Shown: positions 8,835 through 18,467, numbered from the stretch's first letter. The stretch is 64,000 nucleotides of DNA from Alphaproteobacteria bacterium MarineAlpha12_Bin1 (GCA_002937505.1 PTJY01000004.1:189186-253185), one strand, 5' to 3'. Program-made: numbers and translations. Notes: generated by a model not told the origin, from the letters alone.

Positions 8835-9275
8835 TTAGCTAATTAAGGCAAGTACTTCGCCATACTCGACCGGCTGTCCATCATTAACAAGGATTTCAGA
8901 TAAATTACCGTCACAGTGAGCTGATATTTCGTTAAAAGTTTTCATGGCCTCAATAACAAGTATAGTTTGGCCCTTCGAGACGGAATCTCCTACCTTAACG
9001 AATGGAGGTTCTCCTGGGGCTGATGCCATATAAATGGTTCCTACCATAGGAGCAGTAACTGCGCCTTGTAGTGAGGATCGATCTAAATTCACATCGGTGC
9101 TTATGTCAGGACTCTTAATGTCCGCCGTAACAATTGGCGAGCTTTGATAGCTAGGCTTGGTTACTCTTATTCGTACGCCAGATTCTTCATATTCAATTTC
9201 TCCAAGCCCAGTCTCAGAGAGTAATTCAGCTAACTTGCGAACCAGTTCAGTATCTACATCAAATTTCTTGCTCAT
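8835..9275 (-). CDS. accB: Acetyl-CoA carboxylase, biotin carboxyl carrier protein
   Basis: A 146-residue carrier protein. The N-terminal MSKKFDVDTELVRKLAELL region is typical and supports the start at 9275; the longer open frame to 9356 would overlap the end of aroQ. A Pro/Ser-rich linker (about residues 40-72) leads to the biotinyl domain, where EAMK at 109-112 places the biotinylated lysine at K112. It carries carboxybiotin between AccC and the AccA/AccD carboxyltransferase. aroQ ends 16 bp upstream, so aroQ-accB-accC form an operon, as is common in Proteobacteria. Confidence 0.95.
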   Translation of the reverse strand: MSKKFDVDTELVRKLAELLSETGLGEIEYEESGVRIRVTKPSYQSSPIVTADIKSPDISTDVNLDRSSLQGAVTAPMVGTIYMASAPGEPPFVKVGDSVSKGQTILVIEAMKTFNEISAHCDGNLSEILVNDGQPVEYGEVLALIS

Positions 9276-9291
9276 TTTTTTGGCTTCAACG

Positions 9292-9738
9292 TTAGTTAGT
9301 GATTCTATTTGATATGGCTCTAATTGACAGTAGGTAGCCATCCCCACCGAAACCACATATTAGACCAGAGGCTACGGAACTTACATAAGAATGATGTCTA
9401 AATTCTTCTCTCGAGAAAATATTTGATAAATGTACCTCTATTATTGGGATAGTTAAAAGTTTTAAAGCATCGAGAACTGCGACAGAGGTATGGGTGTAAG
9501 CGCCGGCATTAATTATAAGACCCGCAGCTTCTTTTTTGGATTCTTGTATCCAAGCAACTAATTCCCCCTCATGATTTGTTTGCCGGAAATCAATTGAGAT
9601 ATCAAATATTTTTGCTTCTGCAACACAACGATCTTTAATCGTGTCTAGTGTTTCGTGTCCATATTGATCAGGCTCACGATCACCTAGAAGATTTAGATTT
9701 GGACCATTAAGTATCCATAAGTTTGGATTATCAGCCAC
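9292..9738 (-). CDS. aroQ: 3-dehydroquinate dehydratase, type II
   Basis: A 148-residue type II dehydroquinase, which converts 3-dehydroquinate to 3-dehydroshikimate in the shikimate pathway. Motifs seen are LNGPNLNLLGDREPDQYG (residues 9-26, with the catalytic Arg and Tyr), TNHEGEL near 54, NAGAYTHTSVA near 77-87 (Asn and His in substrate binding) and EVHLSNIFSREEFRHHS near 100-116. The C-terminus ISNRITN extends slightly beyond the usual end. It is the first gene of the aroQ-accB-accC-aat group. Confidence 0.96.
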   Translation of the reverse strand: MADNPNLWILNGPNLNLLGDREPDQYGHETLDTIKDRCVAEAKIFDISIDFRQTNHEGELVAWIQESKKEAAGLIINAGAYTHTSVAVLDALKLLTIPIIEVHLSNIFSREEFRHHSYVSSVASGLICGFGGDGYLLSIRAISNRITN

Positions 9739-9840
9739 TGTTTAAAACCTACAATGTTAATTTGTATTAGGCGTTATCATACAGGTCGATTCATCGCAAT
9801 GATTACATATATTTAATTTATTATGTGCAGATCATTAGAT

Positions 9841-10491
9841 TTACTCAGTTGAGCTCAGTAATTTGGTGATTGATTCAAAAACGTTTTCAAACATCTCAAC
9901 TGATAGTCGTTTCGTGTTTATATTGTATCTTGAACAATGGTAGCTATCTATTAGTTTAAACGACCGATTGTCGTTTGAAACTTTATGAATAACAGAATGT
10001 TTAAAAGCATAATCTTTAAGAGAAAGTTTTAAACAAGCTAATAACGAATTATGGGCCGTAACTCCAAGGGCTAGAATAGCCTGCAGATTAACCATTGATT
10101 TTATCTCAGAGTTTAAAAAACTCCTGCAAGATTTTACTTCTGAGCCAATTGGTTTATTTTCTGGTGGAACACATCTCACTGCATTAGTTATACGACAATC
10201 CAATAGTTTTAAGCCGTCATCTTTTGATTGGGAATACAAGCCTTTTGCAAAGCCGAATTTAATCAGAGTTGAATACAGTACGTCGCCTGCATAGTCCCCA
10301 GTGAATGGGCGACCAGTCTTATTTGCGCCTTTAAGCCCTGGCGCTAAACCCACTATTAAAAGACGAGAATCTAACTCACCAAAACTCTCCACTGGCCCAT
10401 TATGGAAGTCTGTAAACTTTTTTTGGTTAGCTTTTCTAAAATCGACTAATCTTGGGCATAAATTACAATTGCTTTTAGGATTTACTTGCAC
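9841..10491 (-). CDS. Uracil-DNA glycosylase, family 5 (UDGb)-like
   Basis: A 216-residue member of the uracil-DNA glycosylase superfamily. C-rich NCNLCPRLVDFRK at residues 9-21 plus later cysteines in NAVRCVPP and SCRSFL probably bind a 4Fe-4S cluster. Motif 1, GLAPGLKGANKTGRPFTGD near 48-66, has the Ala-Pro-Gly form of family 5 instead of the catalytic polar residue of families 1-4. Motif 2 is SYHCSRYN near 178-185, where HPS is usual. Such enzymes excise uracil, hypoxanthine and other deaminated bases. The substrate range here is inference. It is divergent from folK across a 242-bp gap and separated by 102 bp from aroQ. Confidence 0.88.
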   Translation of the reverse strand: MQVNPKSNCNLCPRLVDFRKANQKKFTDFHNGPVESFGELDSRLLIVGLAPGLKGANKTGRPFTGDYAGDVLYSTLIKFGFAKGLYSQSKDDGLKLLDCRITNAVRCVPPENKPIGSEVKSCRSFLNSEIKSMVNLQAILALGVTAHNSLLACLKLSLKDYAFKHSVIHKVSNDNRSFKLIDSYHCSRYNINTKRLSVEMFENVFESITKLLSSTE

Positions 10492-10733
10492 ATAATCTCC
10501 TTTTTACTCTACTAGGTTAAAGTGATTGCGAATGTGTAAACAATTGTTAATTGTTACTATACTTGAAGTGTAGCACACAGATTGCGTTAAAATTTTTATA
10601 TTTTTTTTGTTTGTTAAATTAATTCTTCAACAGAGCAAATCAATATTTCTTGTTAATTGTCTAGCCTCCCTAAGTATTGTTTGTTCAGAGAGTTTATCAA
10701 CCTTAAAACAGCCGTATTTTAAAAGAAACTAGC
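10492..10733. other. 242-bp divergent intergenic region between the glycosylase and folK genes
   Basis: No gene seen. The region is AT-rich. It contains the 10-bp palindrome AACAATTGTT followed directly by AATTGTTA (about 10540-10557), and GATTGCG twice (near 10524 and 10583). These may belong to the divergent promoters, but no well-matched promoter could be assigned. Confidence 0.4.
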
Positions 10734-11252
10734 ATGACAAATAATAAAAGCGTCTTTATCGGTCTAGGAGCAAATTTGCCCAGTGAAATTTATGGGGCGC
10801 CTATTAAAACATTGGAAGCTTCATTGAAGGTGCTTATAAAGTGTGGTGTACAAATAGTAGGGCAGTCTCGTTGGTATTCAACTCTTTCATTTCCTGACCC
10901 CAATCAGCCTAGGTATTTAAACGGAGTAGTGTCTGTAAAAACTAACCTGACACCGATAGAATTGTTAAATCTACTAAATACAATTGAAAAACAATTTGGA
11001 AGGGTGAGAACTGTTAAGAATGCCCCACGTATTATAGATCTTGATCTACTTGCATTTGGAAACACAATTCGAACAGATGATCCACCTCTTTTGCCTCACC
11101 CTCGGTTAGCAAAACGAATTTTTGTACTTAGGCCTTTAATTGACATAGAACCTTTTTGGAAACATCCATTACTTGGTTTGTCAGCGAAAGAGCTAATTAA
11201 AAATTTACCTAGCACTGATGGTATTAGATTATTTAATGAAACAGACGAGTAA
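10734..11252 (+). CDS. folK: 2-amino-4-hydroxy-6-hydroxymethyldihydropteridine pyrophosphokinase
   Basis: A 172-residue HPPK, which transfers pyrophosphate from ATP to 6-hydroxymethyl-7,8-dihydropterin in folate synthesis. Signatures are FIGLGANLP near residues 8-16, RYLNGVVSVKT near 60-70, the magnesium-binding PRIIDLDLLAFGN near 100-112 and LPHPRLAKRIFVLRPL near 118-133. The length is normal. It precedes rpoZ by 84 bp and opens the folK to parC block. folP and folB are not in the window. Confidence 0.95.
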   Translation: MTNNKSVFIGLGANLPSEIYGAPIKTLEASLKVLIKCGVQIVGQSRWYSTLSFPDPNQPRYLNGVVSVKTNLTPIELLNLLNTIEKQFGRVRTVKNAPRIIDLDLLAFGNTIRTDDPPLLPHPRLAKRIFVLRPLIDIEPFWKHPLLGLSAKELIKNLPSTDGIRLFNETDE

Positions 11253-11270
11253 CGATTTTTATATAATTGG

Positions 11271-11299
11271 TTGGCATTAAATATATTTATGCTTATAAA
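11271..11299 (+). promoter_or_regulatory. Sigma-70-type promoter for rpoZ-rsh
   Basis: TTGGCA at 11271-11276 and TATAAA at 11294-11299 are separated by exactly 17 bp. Transcription would start near 11306, about 30 nt before the rpoZ start at 11337. This is one of the best -35/-10 matches in the window. It is predicted from sequence only. Confidence 0.55.
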
Positions 11300-11336
11300 G
11301 TGTTTGTAGTACAATACAATGCTGGAGGTGATTAAC

Positions 11337-11747
11337 ATGGCACGGGTGACTGTAGAAGATTGTGTAGAAAAGGTATCAAGTCGATTCCAATTAGTATTAC
11401 TCGCAGCACAGAGGTCACGGGAAATATTGGCTGGTTCACCAATTACTGTTGAGAAGGATAACGATAAAAATCCAGTCATAGCATTACGGGAAATCGCTGA
11501 TGAGACACTCGATTTAGAAGAATTAACTGATGCACTTGTAGCAAGCCAGCAACGTCATGTCGATTTTGACATTCTCGAAGAAGAATCAGATGAAGATGAA
11601 GTGGTAGAGTTATTGGAATCTGAGTCCCATGTTGAAGGAGTAAGTTTGGGTGAACCTGTTGATGAAACGGTTAATCAAATTGAGATTCCTTCGGACAGTA
11701 AGAAAATGCGTTTTGAGGATGTGGCTGGTTCTGTGGATATTGATTGA
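11337..11747 (+). CDS. rpoZ: DNA-directed RNA polymerase omega subunit
   Basis: A 136-residue omega subunit, which helps assemble RNA polymerase and in many bacteria contributes to a ppGpp site. The start at 11337 (MARVTVEDC) is chosen over the open frame from 11319 because GGAGGTGAT sits just upstream and the N-terminus then matches the family. Conserved [17 protein letters not shown] spans residues 13-29, followed by [21 protein letters not shown]-type sequence. The C-terminal 60 residues are acidic and variable. It is followed by the ppGpp synthetase/hydrolase gene rsh, the usual alphaproteobacterial pairing. Confidence 0.96.
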   Translation: MARVTVEDCVEKVSSRFQLVLLAAQRSREILAGSPITVEKDNDKNPVIALREIADETLDLEELTDALVASQQRHVDFDILEEESDEDEVVELLESESHVEGVSLGEPVDETVNQIEIPSDSKKMRFEDVAGSVDID

Positions 11748-11861
11748 TTTTGTGATATCAGGTTTGTCCTTAAAAAGGTTAAATTATGGACCACGGGAGT
11801 TATAAGTCTAATTAACCCAAGTGTCCAAAATATGTTTAATTGGAACTGGATCTGAGAAGAA

Positions 11862-14039
11862 ATGGTCGGGCAACATGAGCTTGTAGATAGAGTCAAATCT
11901 TACGATCCAAAGTTTGATTCGTCGTTGCTTAATTTAGCCTATGATTTTTCTGAGAAAGCGCATGGTGGACAAAGACGCGATTCTGGAGATTTGTACTTTT
12001 CTCATCCGCTGGAAGTAGCTGACATACTGACAGACTATCGACTTGATGGGGCCTCAATTGTAACAGCGTTGCTGCATGACACGATCGAAGATACTGATAC
12101 GTCACAAGCTGAAATAAAAAAAATATTTGGTGATGAAATATCACAGTTAGTGGATGGAGTTACCAAGCTCACACGAATTGAATTACAGTCAAACAAAGCA
12201 AAGCAAGCTGAAAATTTTAGAAAATTTGTTTTAGCAACTAGCCGCGATATTCGTGTTTTATTAGTTAAACTAGCTGATCGATTACATAACATGCGTACGA
12301 TTCAACACGTGGATATGCCAGAGAGAAGGCGACGTATTGCTCAAGAGACAATGGATATATATGCACCTTTAGCAGCTCGTATTGGTATGAACGACTTTAA
12401 GGACGAGTTGGAGGACTTGGCTTTTTCTGAGCTTAATCGCGATGCAAGGGATTCTATTGTTAAACGTTTAAAATTTTTGAGGGAAGAAGGTGAAAATCTT
12501 ATAGAAAGAGTAACAAAAGAGTTAAATCAGGTTCTTCTTGACGATCATGTTACCGCTGTTGTCTCTGGACGAGAAAAATCTCCCTATTCAATATGGCGTA
12601 AAATGTCTCGAAAGCAAGTTGCCTTTGAACAACTTTCTGACATTATGGCTTTCAGAATATTAGTCAGCGATTATTCAGACTGTTATCGTACGCTTGGAAT
12701 AATTCATGCGAATTATCGCGCAGTCCCTGGTCGATTTAGGGACTATTTGTCTACCCCAAAACCAAATGGTTATCAGTCCCTGCACACTGGAATTCTGGGA
12801 CCTGAAAAGCATCGAATAGAGGTGCAGATACGTACTTCTGAAATGCATGAAATTGCTGAAAGGGGAGTTGCTGCACATTGGAGGTATAGTCAACTTGGAG
12901 CTGGCCCGGAATCAGTTTTTGGTTTATCTGACGATAGCCATTACAGATGGCTCCAAGAGTTGTTGGATATATTAGACGATGCAGCAGGACCGGAAGATTT
13001 TCTTGAGCATACCAAACTTGAAATGTTTTCAGATCAGGTTTTTGTTTTTTCGCCAAAAGGAGAAGTTTACGCTTTGCCACAGTCCTCAACACCAATTGAT
13101 TTTGCTTATGCGGTTCATACTGAAGTAGGGGATCACTGTGTAGGTTCAATGATTAATGGAAGAAACATGCCATTACAAACTCTTTTACAGAATGGGGACC
13201 AAGTAGAAATATTGATTTCGGAGAATCAAACACCTTCTCCAAATTGGGAACAATTTGTAGTAACTGGCAAAGCTAGAGCTAGAATTCGTCGAGTTTTAAG
13301 GCAACAAAAACAATTAGAATACGTTGAACTCGGGAAAAGTATAATTGAACAGGCTTTTTTGAGAAGGAATGAAGAGTTCGACGAAGGTAAATTAATTGAA
13401 GCTTTAAAAGAGCTTCATGCAAATTCTGTGCATGAGCTTTATACACTGGTTGGGCAAGGGGTTCACACAGGCCGTGATGTTGTTGGCGTCATATATCCTG
13501 ATAAAACAGAAGAAAAGAATAAACAGACTAAAAACTCTTTGTTTTCTTTGCGCAGATCAAAACGTAAAACACAAAATCATGGAGAATTTTCGGTACCTAT
13601 AGATGGTTTAATACCCGGCATGGCTGTTCATTTGGCTAAGTGTTGTTATCCACTACCAGGAGAAAGAATTGTGGCCATTGCAACAACCGGAAAAGGAGTG
13701 ACTGTTCACACTATAGATTGTATGACTTTAGAAGCTTTCTCGGATAGTCCAGAAAGATGGGTTGATGTCTCTTGGACTACTGATCCAGAGTCAATTAATA
13801 AACAACTCAGCAGGTTAAATGTCACTTTAGTAAACGAGCCAGGTAGTCTTGGAGAATTAGCTAATATAATTGCCAAGTCAGGTGGTAATATTTCTAACCT
13901 TCAATTTACAAATAGAAATCCTGATTTTTTTGATATGACTGTTGATATCGAAGTTGATGATAATAAACACCTAAGCAACGTTTTATCTGCTTTAAGGGCT
14001 GGTCGGTCGGTTAGCACTGTAGGTAGATCTCGTAGCTAG
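11862..14039 (+). CDS. rsh: Bifunctional (p)ppGpp synthetase/hydrolase (RelA/SpoT homologue)
   Basis: A 725-residue Rsh enzyme that makes and degrades the stringent-response alarmone (p)ppGpp. The N-terminal HD hydrolase domain keeps HP at 48-49 and the HD pair in LLHDTIEDT (H72, D73), so hydrolase activity is expected. The synthetase domain (about 235-345) keeps REKSPYSIWRKM, FRDYLSTPKPNGYQSLHT and EVQIRT, so synthesis is also expected. A TGS domain follows at about 385-445 (VFVFSPKGEVYALP), then a linker and a C-terminal ACT domain (about 650-720). As in most Alphaproteobacteria it is probably the only long Rsh. The ATG at 11862 follows GAGAAGAA. Confidence 0.96.
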   Translation: MVGQHELVDRVKSYDPKFDSSLLNLAYDFSEKAHGGQRRDSGDLYFSHPLEVADILTDYRLDGASIVTALLHDTIEDTDTSQAEIKKIFGDEISQLVDGVTKLTRIELQSNKAKQAENFRKFVLATSRDIRVLLVKLADRLHNMRTIQHVDMPERRRRIAQETMDIYAPLAARIGMNDFKDELEDLAFSELNRDARDSIVKRLKFLREEGENLIERVTKELNQVLLDDHVTAVVSGREKSPYSIWRKMSRKQVAFEQLSDIMAFRILVSDYSDCYRTLGIIHANYRAVPGRFRDYLSTPKPNGYQSLHTGILGPEKHRIEVQIRTSEMHEIAERGVAAHWRYSQLGAGPESVFGLSDDSHYRWLQELLDILDDAAGPEDFLEHTKLEMFSDQVFVFSPKGEVYALPQSSTPIDFAYAVHTEVGDHCVGSMINGRNMPLQTLLQNGDQVEILISENQTPSPNWEQFVVTGKARARIRRVLRQQKQLEYVELGKSIIEQAFLRRNEEFDEGKLIEALKELHANSVHELYTLVGQGVHTGRDVVGVIYPDKTEEKNKQTKNSLFSLRRSKRKTQNHGEFSVPIDGLIPGMAVHLAKCCYPLPGERIVAIATTGKGVTVHTIDCMTLEAFSDSPERWVDVSWTTDPESINKQLSRLNVTLVNEPGSLGELANIIAKSGGNISNLQFTNRNPDFFDMTVDIEVDDNKHLSNVLSALRAGRSVSTVGRSRS

Positions 14040-14081
14040 AATTTTGATTAGTTTTTTTTGTCATACATTTTAGAGGCATTG

Positions 14082-14831
14082 ATGATTACAGATAAAATGC
14101 GCTTAGGTGTTAATGTTGATCATGTTGCAACAATAAGAAACGCAAGAGGGGGAAAACATCCAGATCCATTGAAAGCTGCAAAACTAGCCATTAACTCTGG
14201 GGCCGATAGTATCGTTGTACACTTACGTGAAGACAGACGTCATATTTCAGATGATGATTTAATTAACTTAATGAAGGAGCTTGATAAGCCTATTACTCTG
14301 GAAATGGCAGCAACAAATGAGATGGTTGACATCGCGTGCGAAAGCTCCCCAAAAAAAGTTTGTTTTGTTCCCGAGAAAAGAGAAGAAAGGACTACGGAGG
14401 GAGGTTTAGATGTATGCTCCTCATTCTCCTCTTTGCAAGAATATATTGCTAAATTAAAAAGTCATAATATGGATGTTTCCTTGTTTATTGAGCCTGATGT
14501 TGATCAAATTAACGCTGCTAAAGAATTAAATGCTACTGCTGTCGAATTACATACAGGAGAGTATTGCAATGCATTTGATAGTCATGATGTATTAAATATA
14601 CAAAAAGAGTTAATTAGGTTAGAAGAAGCATCTGCGCATGGTTATAATTTAGGCTTAGAAATCAATGCTGGTCATGGTCTAAACTACGCATCCGTTGCTT
14701 CTGTCAGTAAAATAAAACAAATTACTGAACTTAATATTGGACATTTTATAATTGGTGAATCTTTATTTGTTGGAATTGAGGATGCAGTGCGAGAAATGCG
14801 ATTATTAATTGATACAGCTAGACAGAGCTAG
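14082..14831 (+). CDS. pdxJ: Pyridoxine 5'-phosphate synthase
   Basis: A 249-residue PdxJ, which condenses 1-deoxyxylulose 5-phosphate with 3-amino-2-oxopropyl phosphate to form pyridoxine 5'-phosphate. The start at 14082 is preferred over the upstream TTG at 14058 because AGAGG lies just before it. Signatures are [35 protein letters not shown] and [12 protein letters not shown], with [12 protein letters not shown] toward the end. It follows rsh and is linked to acpS by 14 bp, the conserved pdxJ-acpS arrangement. Confidence 0.96.
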   Translation: MITDKMRLGVNVDHVATIRNARGGKHPDPLKAAKLAINSGADSIVVHLREDRRHISDDDLINLMKELDKPITLEMAATNEMVDIACESSPKKVCFVPEKREERTTEGGLDVCSSFSSLQEYIAKLKSHNMDVSLFIEPDVDQINAAKELNATAVELHTGEYCNAFDSHDVLNIQKELIRLEEASAHGYNLGLEINAGHGLNYASVASVSKIKQITELNIGHFIIGESLFVGIEDAVREMRLLIDTARQS

Positions 14832-14845
14832 AATACGAAAACTTT

Positions 14846-15244
14846 ATGATCATTGGTGTCGGTATAGATTTGATTAATATCACGCGAATAGAACGTACTT
14901 TAGGTAGGTTTGGTGACCGTTTTACGGAACGTTGCTTTACCGCTCTAGAGCGTGAAAGGTCAGATTCGCGTTACAATCGGGCCGATAGCTATGCCAAGAG
15001 ATACGCAGCAAAAGAAGCCTGTTCTAAGGCCTTAGGCACAGGCTTTCGTCAGGGTGTTTATTGGCGTGATATAGGTGTTGTAAATCTTCCATCAGGAAAA
15101 CCGAGTATTGAATTATCTGGAGGTGCGGCCAGTCGTTTAATTGAAATTACACCGACTGATTTCGAGGCGGTGATAAATATATCAATAACCGATGAAAGTC
15201 CTATTGCTCAAGCAATTGTGATTATTACTGCAATAAGAAATTGA
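14846..15244 (+). CDS. acpS: Holo-[acyl-carrier-protein] synthase
   Basis: A 132-residue phosphopantetheinyl transferase that attaches 4'-phosphopantetheine from CoA to apo-ACP. Metal-binding [13 protein letters not shown] spans residues 4-16 and [16 protein letters not shown] spans about 51-66, with the conserved Lys-Glu of family members. The length is normal. It is in the pdxJ-acpS-lepB-rnc-era-recO run. Confidence 0.95.
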   Translation: MIIGVGIDLINITRIERTLGRFGDRFTERCFTALERERSDSRYNRADSYAKRYAAKEACSKALGTGFRQGVYWRDIGVVNLPSGKPSIELSGGAASRLIEITPTDFEAVINISITDESPIAQAIVIITAIRN

Positions 15245-15311
15245 TATTGATTTCGTTAAATTTATTAATTTTTAATTATAAGAGATTTTGTAAGTGGAAA
15301 TGTAAATAGCT

Positions 15312-16058
15312 ATGACCAGAGAGAAAGATAAAAAAAGTAAGACTAGTTGGGGAGAAAATATTCGTGTTATAATTTATGCCCTTTTAATTGCATTCTTTAT
15401 TCGCACTGTAGCATTTCAACCTTTTAATATTCCTTCTGGGTCAATGATCCCGACCTTGCTTGTTGGTGATTATTTGTTTGTTTCTAAATATTCTTATGGT
15501 TATAGCAGGTATTCTTTACCATTCGGGTTAAAGCTATTTAATGGTAGATTATTTTCTAATCAACCAAAACGAGGAGACGTAGCAGTTTTTCGTCAACCTC
15601 CTTCAAACAGGGATGATTTCATTAAAAGAATTGTTGGGTTACCAGGCGATAAAATACAAATGATTGGTGGAGTTTTGTATATTAATGGATCGCCAACTAA
15701 AAAGAAACGAATTGAGGATGCTAGCTTCACTGATTGGAGAGGGCGTGAAATTAGTATTCCACAATATGCGGAAACATTAGACAACGGAGTTAGCTATATT
15801 GTTAGTGAATCAATGGGTAATGCAGGGCCAGTTGATAATACTCAAGAATTCATAGTACCGAAGAATCACTATTTTGCGATGGGAGATAATCGTGACAATA
15901 GTAATGATAGCAGGAGTTGGCTTTATATTCCTTCTGAAAACTTAGTCGGTCGAGCTGAAATTATCTTCTTTTCAACCGATGGGTCTTCGGGGTGGCTCAA
16001 ACCTTGGTTGTGGCTAGATTCTACTCGTTTTGAACGAATATTTAGTTCAATTGATTAA
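15312..16058 (+). CDS. lepB: Signal peptidase I
   Basis: A 248-residue type I signal peptidase that cleaves signal peptides from secreted proteins at the periplasmic face of the inner membrane. One N-terminal membrane helix is at about residues 17-34. The catalytic serine is S44 in IPSGSMIPTLL and the general-base lysine is K105 in DDFIKRIVGLPGD. The late MGDNRDNSNDSR box is near 193-204. It follows acpS by 67 bp and is 3 bp from rnc, the usual lepB-rnc-era order. Confidence 0.96.
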   Translation: MTREKDKKSKTSWGENIRVIIYALLIAFFIRTVAFQPFNIPSGSMIPTLLVGDYLFVSKYSYGYSRYSLPFGLKLFNGRLFSNQPKRGDVAVFRQPPSNRDDFIKRIVGLPGDKIQMIGGVLYINGSPTKKKRIEDASFTDWRGREISIPQYAETLDNGVSYIVSESMGNAGPVDNTQEFIVPKNHYFAMGDNRDNSNDSRSWLYIPSENLVGRAEIIFFSTDGSSGWLKPWLWLDSTRFERIFSSID

Positions 16059-16061
16059 ACT

Positions 16062-16727
16062 ATGAATCAAAGTTTATATAAGGAGTTCATGGAATCTATA
16101 ATACAGTATAGGTTTAAGAATTTAGCTCTTTTGAATCAGGCAATGACACACGTTAGTTCAGGTGTAGTAAATAATGAGAGACTGGAATTTTTGGGAGATA
16201 GAATACTTGGTTTAGTTATAGCTGAACTCCTTCTCGAAAAATTTCCTCACGAAAACGAAGGTGACATAGGCAAACGTTATGCTAGCCTTGTGCAGAGTGA
16301 AACGCTCGCTTTGATAGGTAACCGTCTTAATTTGAAAAAGTACCTTCATGCGGTTGGGACAGAAATCAATGACAGTATCATCGGAGATGCAACAGAAGCT
16401 TTGATTGCAGCTATTTACTTGGATGGTGGATATACAGTTTCAGCTGAATTTATTAAAAAATACTGGAATCCTCTTATTAAGTTATCGGATATGCCCCCAC
16501 AAGACTCGAAGACCAAACTACAAGAAATGAGTCAAGCAAAGGGCTTGGGGTTGCCAATCTATCGAAATATCTCAAGAGAAGGACCTGATCATAATCCCAT
16601 ATTTCAGGTAGAAGTTTCGGTGAAGAAATTTGGTAAATTTGTTGGCAGAGGGACCAGTAAAAAAAATGCTGAGCAAGAGGCTGCAACACAACTTTTGCAA
16701 AAGGTGAAAAGCAAAAGTGACGCCTGA
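16062..16727 (+). CDS. rnc: Ribonuclease III
   Basis: A 221-residue RNase III, which cuts double-stranded RNA including rRNA precursors. The nuclease signature NERLEFLGDRILGLVIAELL begins near residue 38 (catalytic E42 and D46), with GDATEALIAAIYLDGG near 115-130. The double-stranded RNA-binding domain is at about 150-220, ending in KNAEQEAATQLL. It overlaps era by 11 bp. Confidence 0.96.
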   Translation: MNQSLYKEFMESIIQYRFKNLALLNQAMTHVSSGVVNNERLEFLGDRILGLVIAELLLEKFPHENEGDIGKRYASLVQSETLALIGNRLNLKKYLHAVGTEINDSIIGDATEALIAAIYLDGGYTVSAEFIKKYWNPLIKLSDMPPQDSKTKLQEMSQAKGLGLPIYRNISREGPDHNPIFQVEVSVKKFGKFVGRGTSKKNAEQEAATQLLQKVKSKSDA

Positions 16728-17619
16728 TAATACTAAATGTGGGTTAGTTTCTATCATAGGATTACCGAACGCCGGTAAGTCCACACTTTTAAATAACTTT
16801 GTTGGTGAGAAAATATCTATTGTAACTCATAAGGTTCAAACAACTAGATCACGTGTTAGAGGAGTATCAATAGTTGGTAATACACAGATTGTTTACATAG
16901 ACACACCCGGAATATTTAAAGCAAAAAGACGCCTAGAAAGATCTATGGTTGATGCTGCCTGGTCAAGTGTTAAAGATGCAGATGCTGTCGTTGCAGTAAT
17001 AGATGCGTATAGAGGAGTAGATGATAAAGTCAAAACTTTGCTAGTGGAAGTAAATGAACGGGCTCATGAAGCTATATTGGTTCTCAATAAAGTTGACAAA
17101 GTAAAGCGTGAGTTTTTACTTTCATTAACAAATGATCTAAGCAGAATTACAAAATACGAAGCGGTGTTTATGGTGTCTGCATCAAAAGGAGATGGAATAG
17201 AAGATTTACAAAATTATATTGCGTCGCTTATGAGCCCAGGACCTTGGTTGTATCCAGGTGACCAGTTGTCTGACCTTCCACAGAGGCTTGTCGCTTCTGA
17301 AACAACAAGAGAAAAAGCGTATTTATTTTTACATCAAGAATTACCCTATTCACTCTCAGTTTTTACTGAAGAGTGGAAAGTGTTACGAGATAAGAGTGTT
17401 CGCATGAGACAAGTTATATACGTAGAAAGAGACACACAAAAAGCAATTGTTTTAGGGAAATCTGGAGAAACTATCAAAAAAATCAGGATGTCATCTCAGA
17501 AAGAAATGATTGATATATTTGATACAGAAGTTCATCTATTTATTGAAGTGAAAGTAAGGAAAAATTGGGTCAATGATCCTAGGGTATATGAGGAATGGGG
17601 TTTAAAATTTGACATTTGA
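16717..17619 (+). CDS. era: GTPase Era
   Basis: A 300-residue Era GTPase that binds 16S rRNA and assists 30S subunit maturation. G1 GLPNAGKST at residues 15-23, G3 DTPGIF near 62, and G4 NKVDK near 126 are intact. The KH RNA-binding domain at the C-terminus has IVLGKSGETIKKIRMSS. It starts with GTG at 16717 inside the end of rnc, which implies translational coupling. Confidence 0.97.
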   Translation: MTPDNTKCGLVSIIGLPNAGKSTLLNNFVGEKISIVTHKVQTTRSRVRGVSIVGNTQIVYIDTPGIFKAKRRLERSMVDAAWSSVKDADAVVAVIDAYRGVDDKVKTLLVEVNERAHEAILVLNKVDKVKREFLLSLTNDLSRITKYEAVFMVSASKGDGIEDLQNYIASLMSPGPWLYPGDQLSDLPQRLVASETTREKAYLFLHQELPYSLSVFTEEWKVLRDKSVRMRQVIYVERDTQKAIVLGKSGETIKKIRMSSQKEMIDIFDTEVHLFIEVKVRKNWVNDPRVYEEWGLKFDI

Positions 17620-17647
17620 CCGAGTCACTACTAGTTGGATTTGCTAA

Positions 17648-18388
17648 ATGGAATGGATTGACCAAGCAATAATAATTGGTTCTAGAAAACATGGAGAAAA
17701 AGCTTCAATAGTCCAGATGTTAACAAAAAACCATGGAAAACACGCAGGTCTACTTTCTGGTGGGAGCACTTCTTCTAAAAGACATCTTGTAGAACCTGGT
17801 AATTATGTAAGTGCAAATTGGCGCGGAAGATTACCTGAGCATCTTGGCAGGGTTAATATAGAGCTAGAACGGTCGTTTGGAGCTGTAATTCTTGGTGAAC
17901 CAAAAAAATTAGCTGCTCTAAACTCTATTTGCGAGATTATATTATTAGTATTACCTGAAAGAGAATCACATAATGAGATTTTTATGGCCACACTGTTTCT
18001 TTTACAAAACATGGCAAATGAGCAGGATGATATCTGGTTAGCTCTGTATGTTAGATGGGAGCTAGGTTTGCTCGGTGCATTAGGGTTTGGATTACAGTTA
18101 TCTACATGTGCAGTCACTGGGCAAACTAATAATCTAGCATATGTTAGCCCTAAAACTGGTCGAGCAGTGACTATGGATATCGGTCTTCCTTACAAAGATC
18201 AATTATTTGTTTTGCCTGACTTTTTATCGAATGGCGAACGCAATCATGGTAACGCGAGTTACAAAGACATTGTGAATGGCGCTAAATTGACCGGTTATTT
18301 TTTAGAAAAACATGTTTTTGCTACTCTTAATAAAACTCTTCCCCCAATGAGAAATAGGTTTTTTGATCTAATGAATAAAGAAATTTAA
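17648..18388 (+). CDS. recO: DNA repair protein RecO
   Basis: A 246-residue RecO, which with RecR loads RecA onto SSB-coated DNA. The N-terminal OB fold (about residues 1-80) starts MEWIDQAIIIGSRKHGEKASIV. The C-terminal half carries CAVTGQTNNLAYVSPKTGRAV, typical of alphaproteobacterial RecO. Only one cysteine remains there, so the zinc site of some RecO proteins is absent. It follows era by 28 bp and precedes parC by 79 bp. Confidence 0.94.
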   Translation: MEWIDQAIIIGSRKHGEKASIVQMLTKNHGKHAGLLSGGSTSSKRHLVEPGNYVSANWRGRLPEHLGRVNIELERSFGAVILGEPKKLAALNSICEIILLVLPERESHNEIFMATLFLLQNMANEQDDIWLALYVRWELGLLGALGFGLQLSTCAVTGQTNNLAYVSPKTGRAVTMDIGLPYKDQLFVLPDFLSNGERNHGNASYKDIVNGAKLTGYFLEKHVFATLNKTLPPMRNRFFDLMNKEI

Positions 18389-18467
18389 TAAACAACTGGT
18401 ATAGCAAAAATCAATAAGTTGATTTAAAACACCAAAATGATACTAGATATAGGGTAGTATTTATAAG

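Noticed and set aside
14040-14060. T-rich run after rsh resembling a terminator
   Set aside because: No stem precedes the T-run, and pdxJ follows closely in the usual operon.
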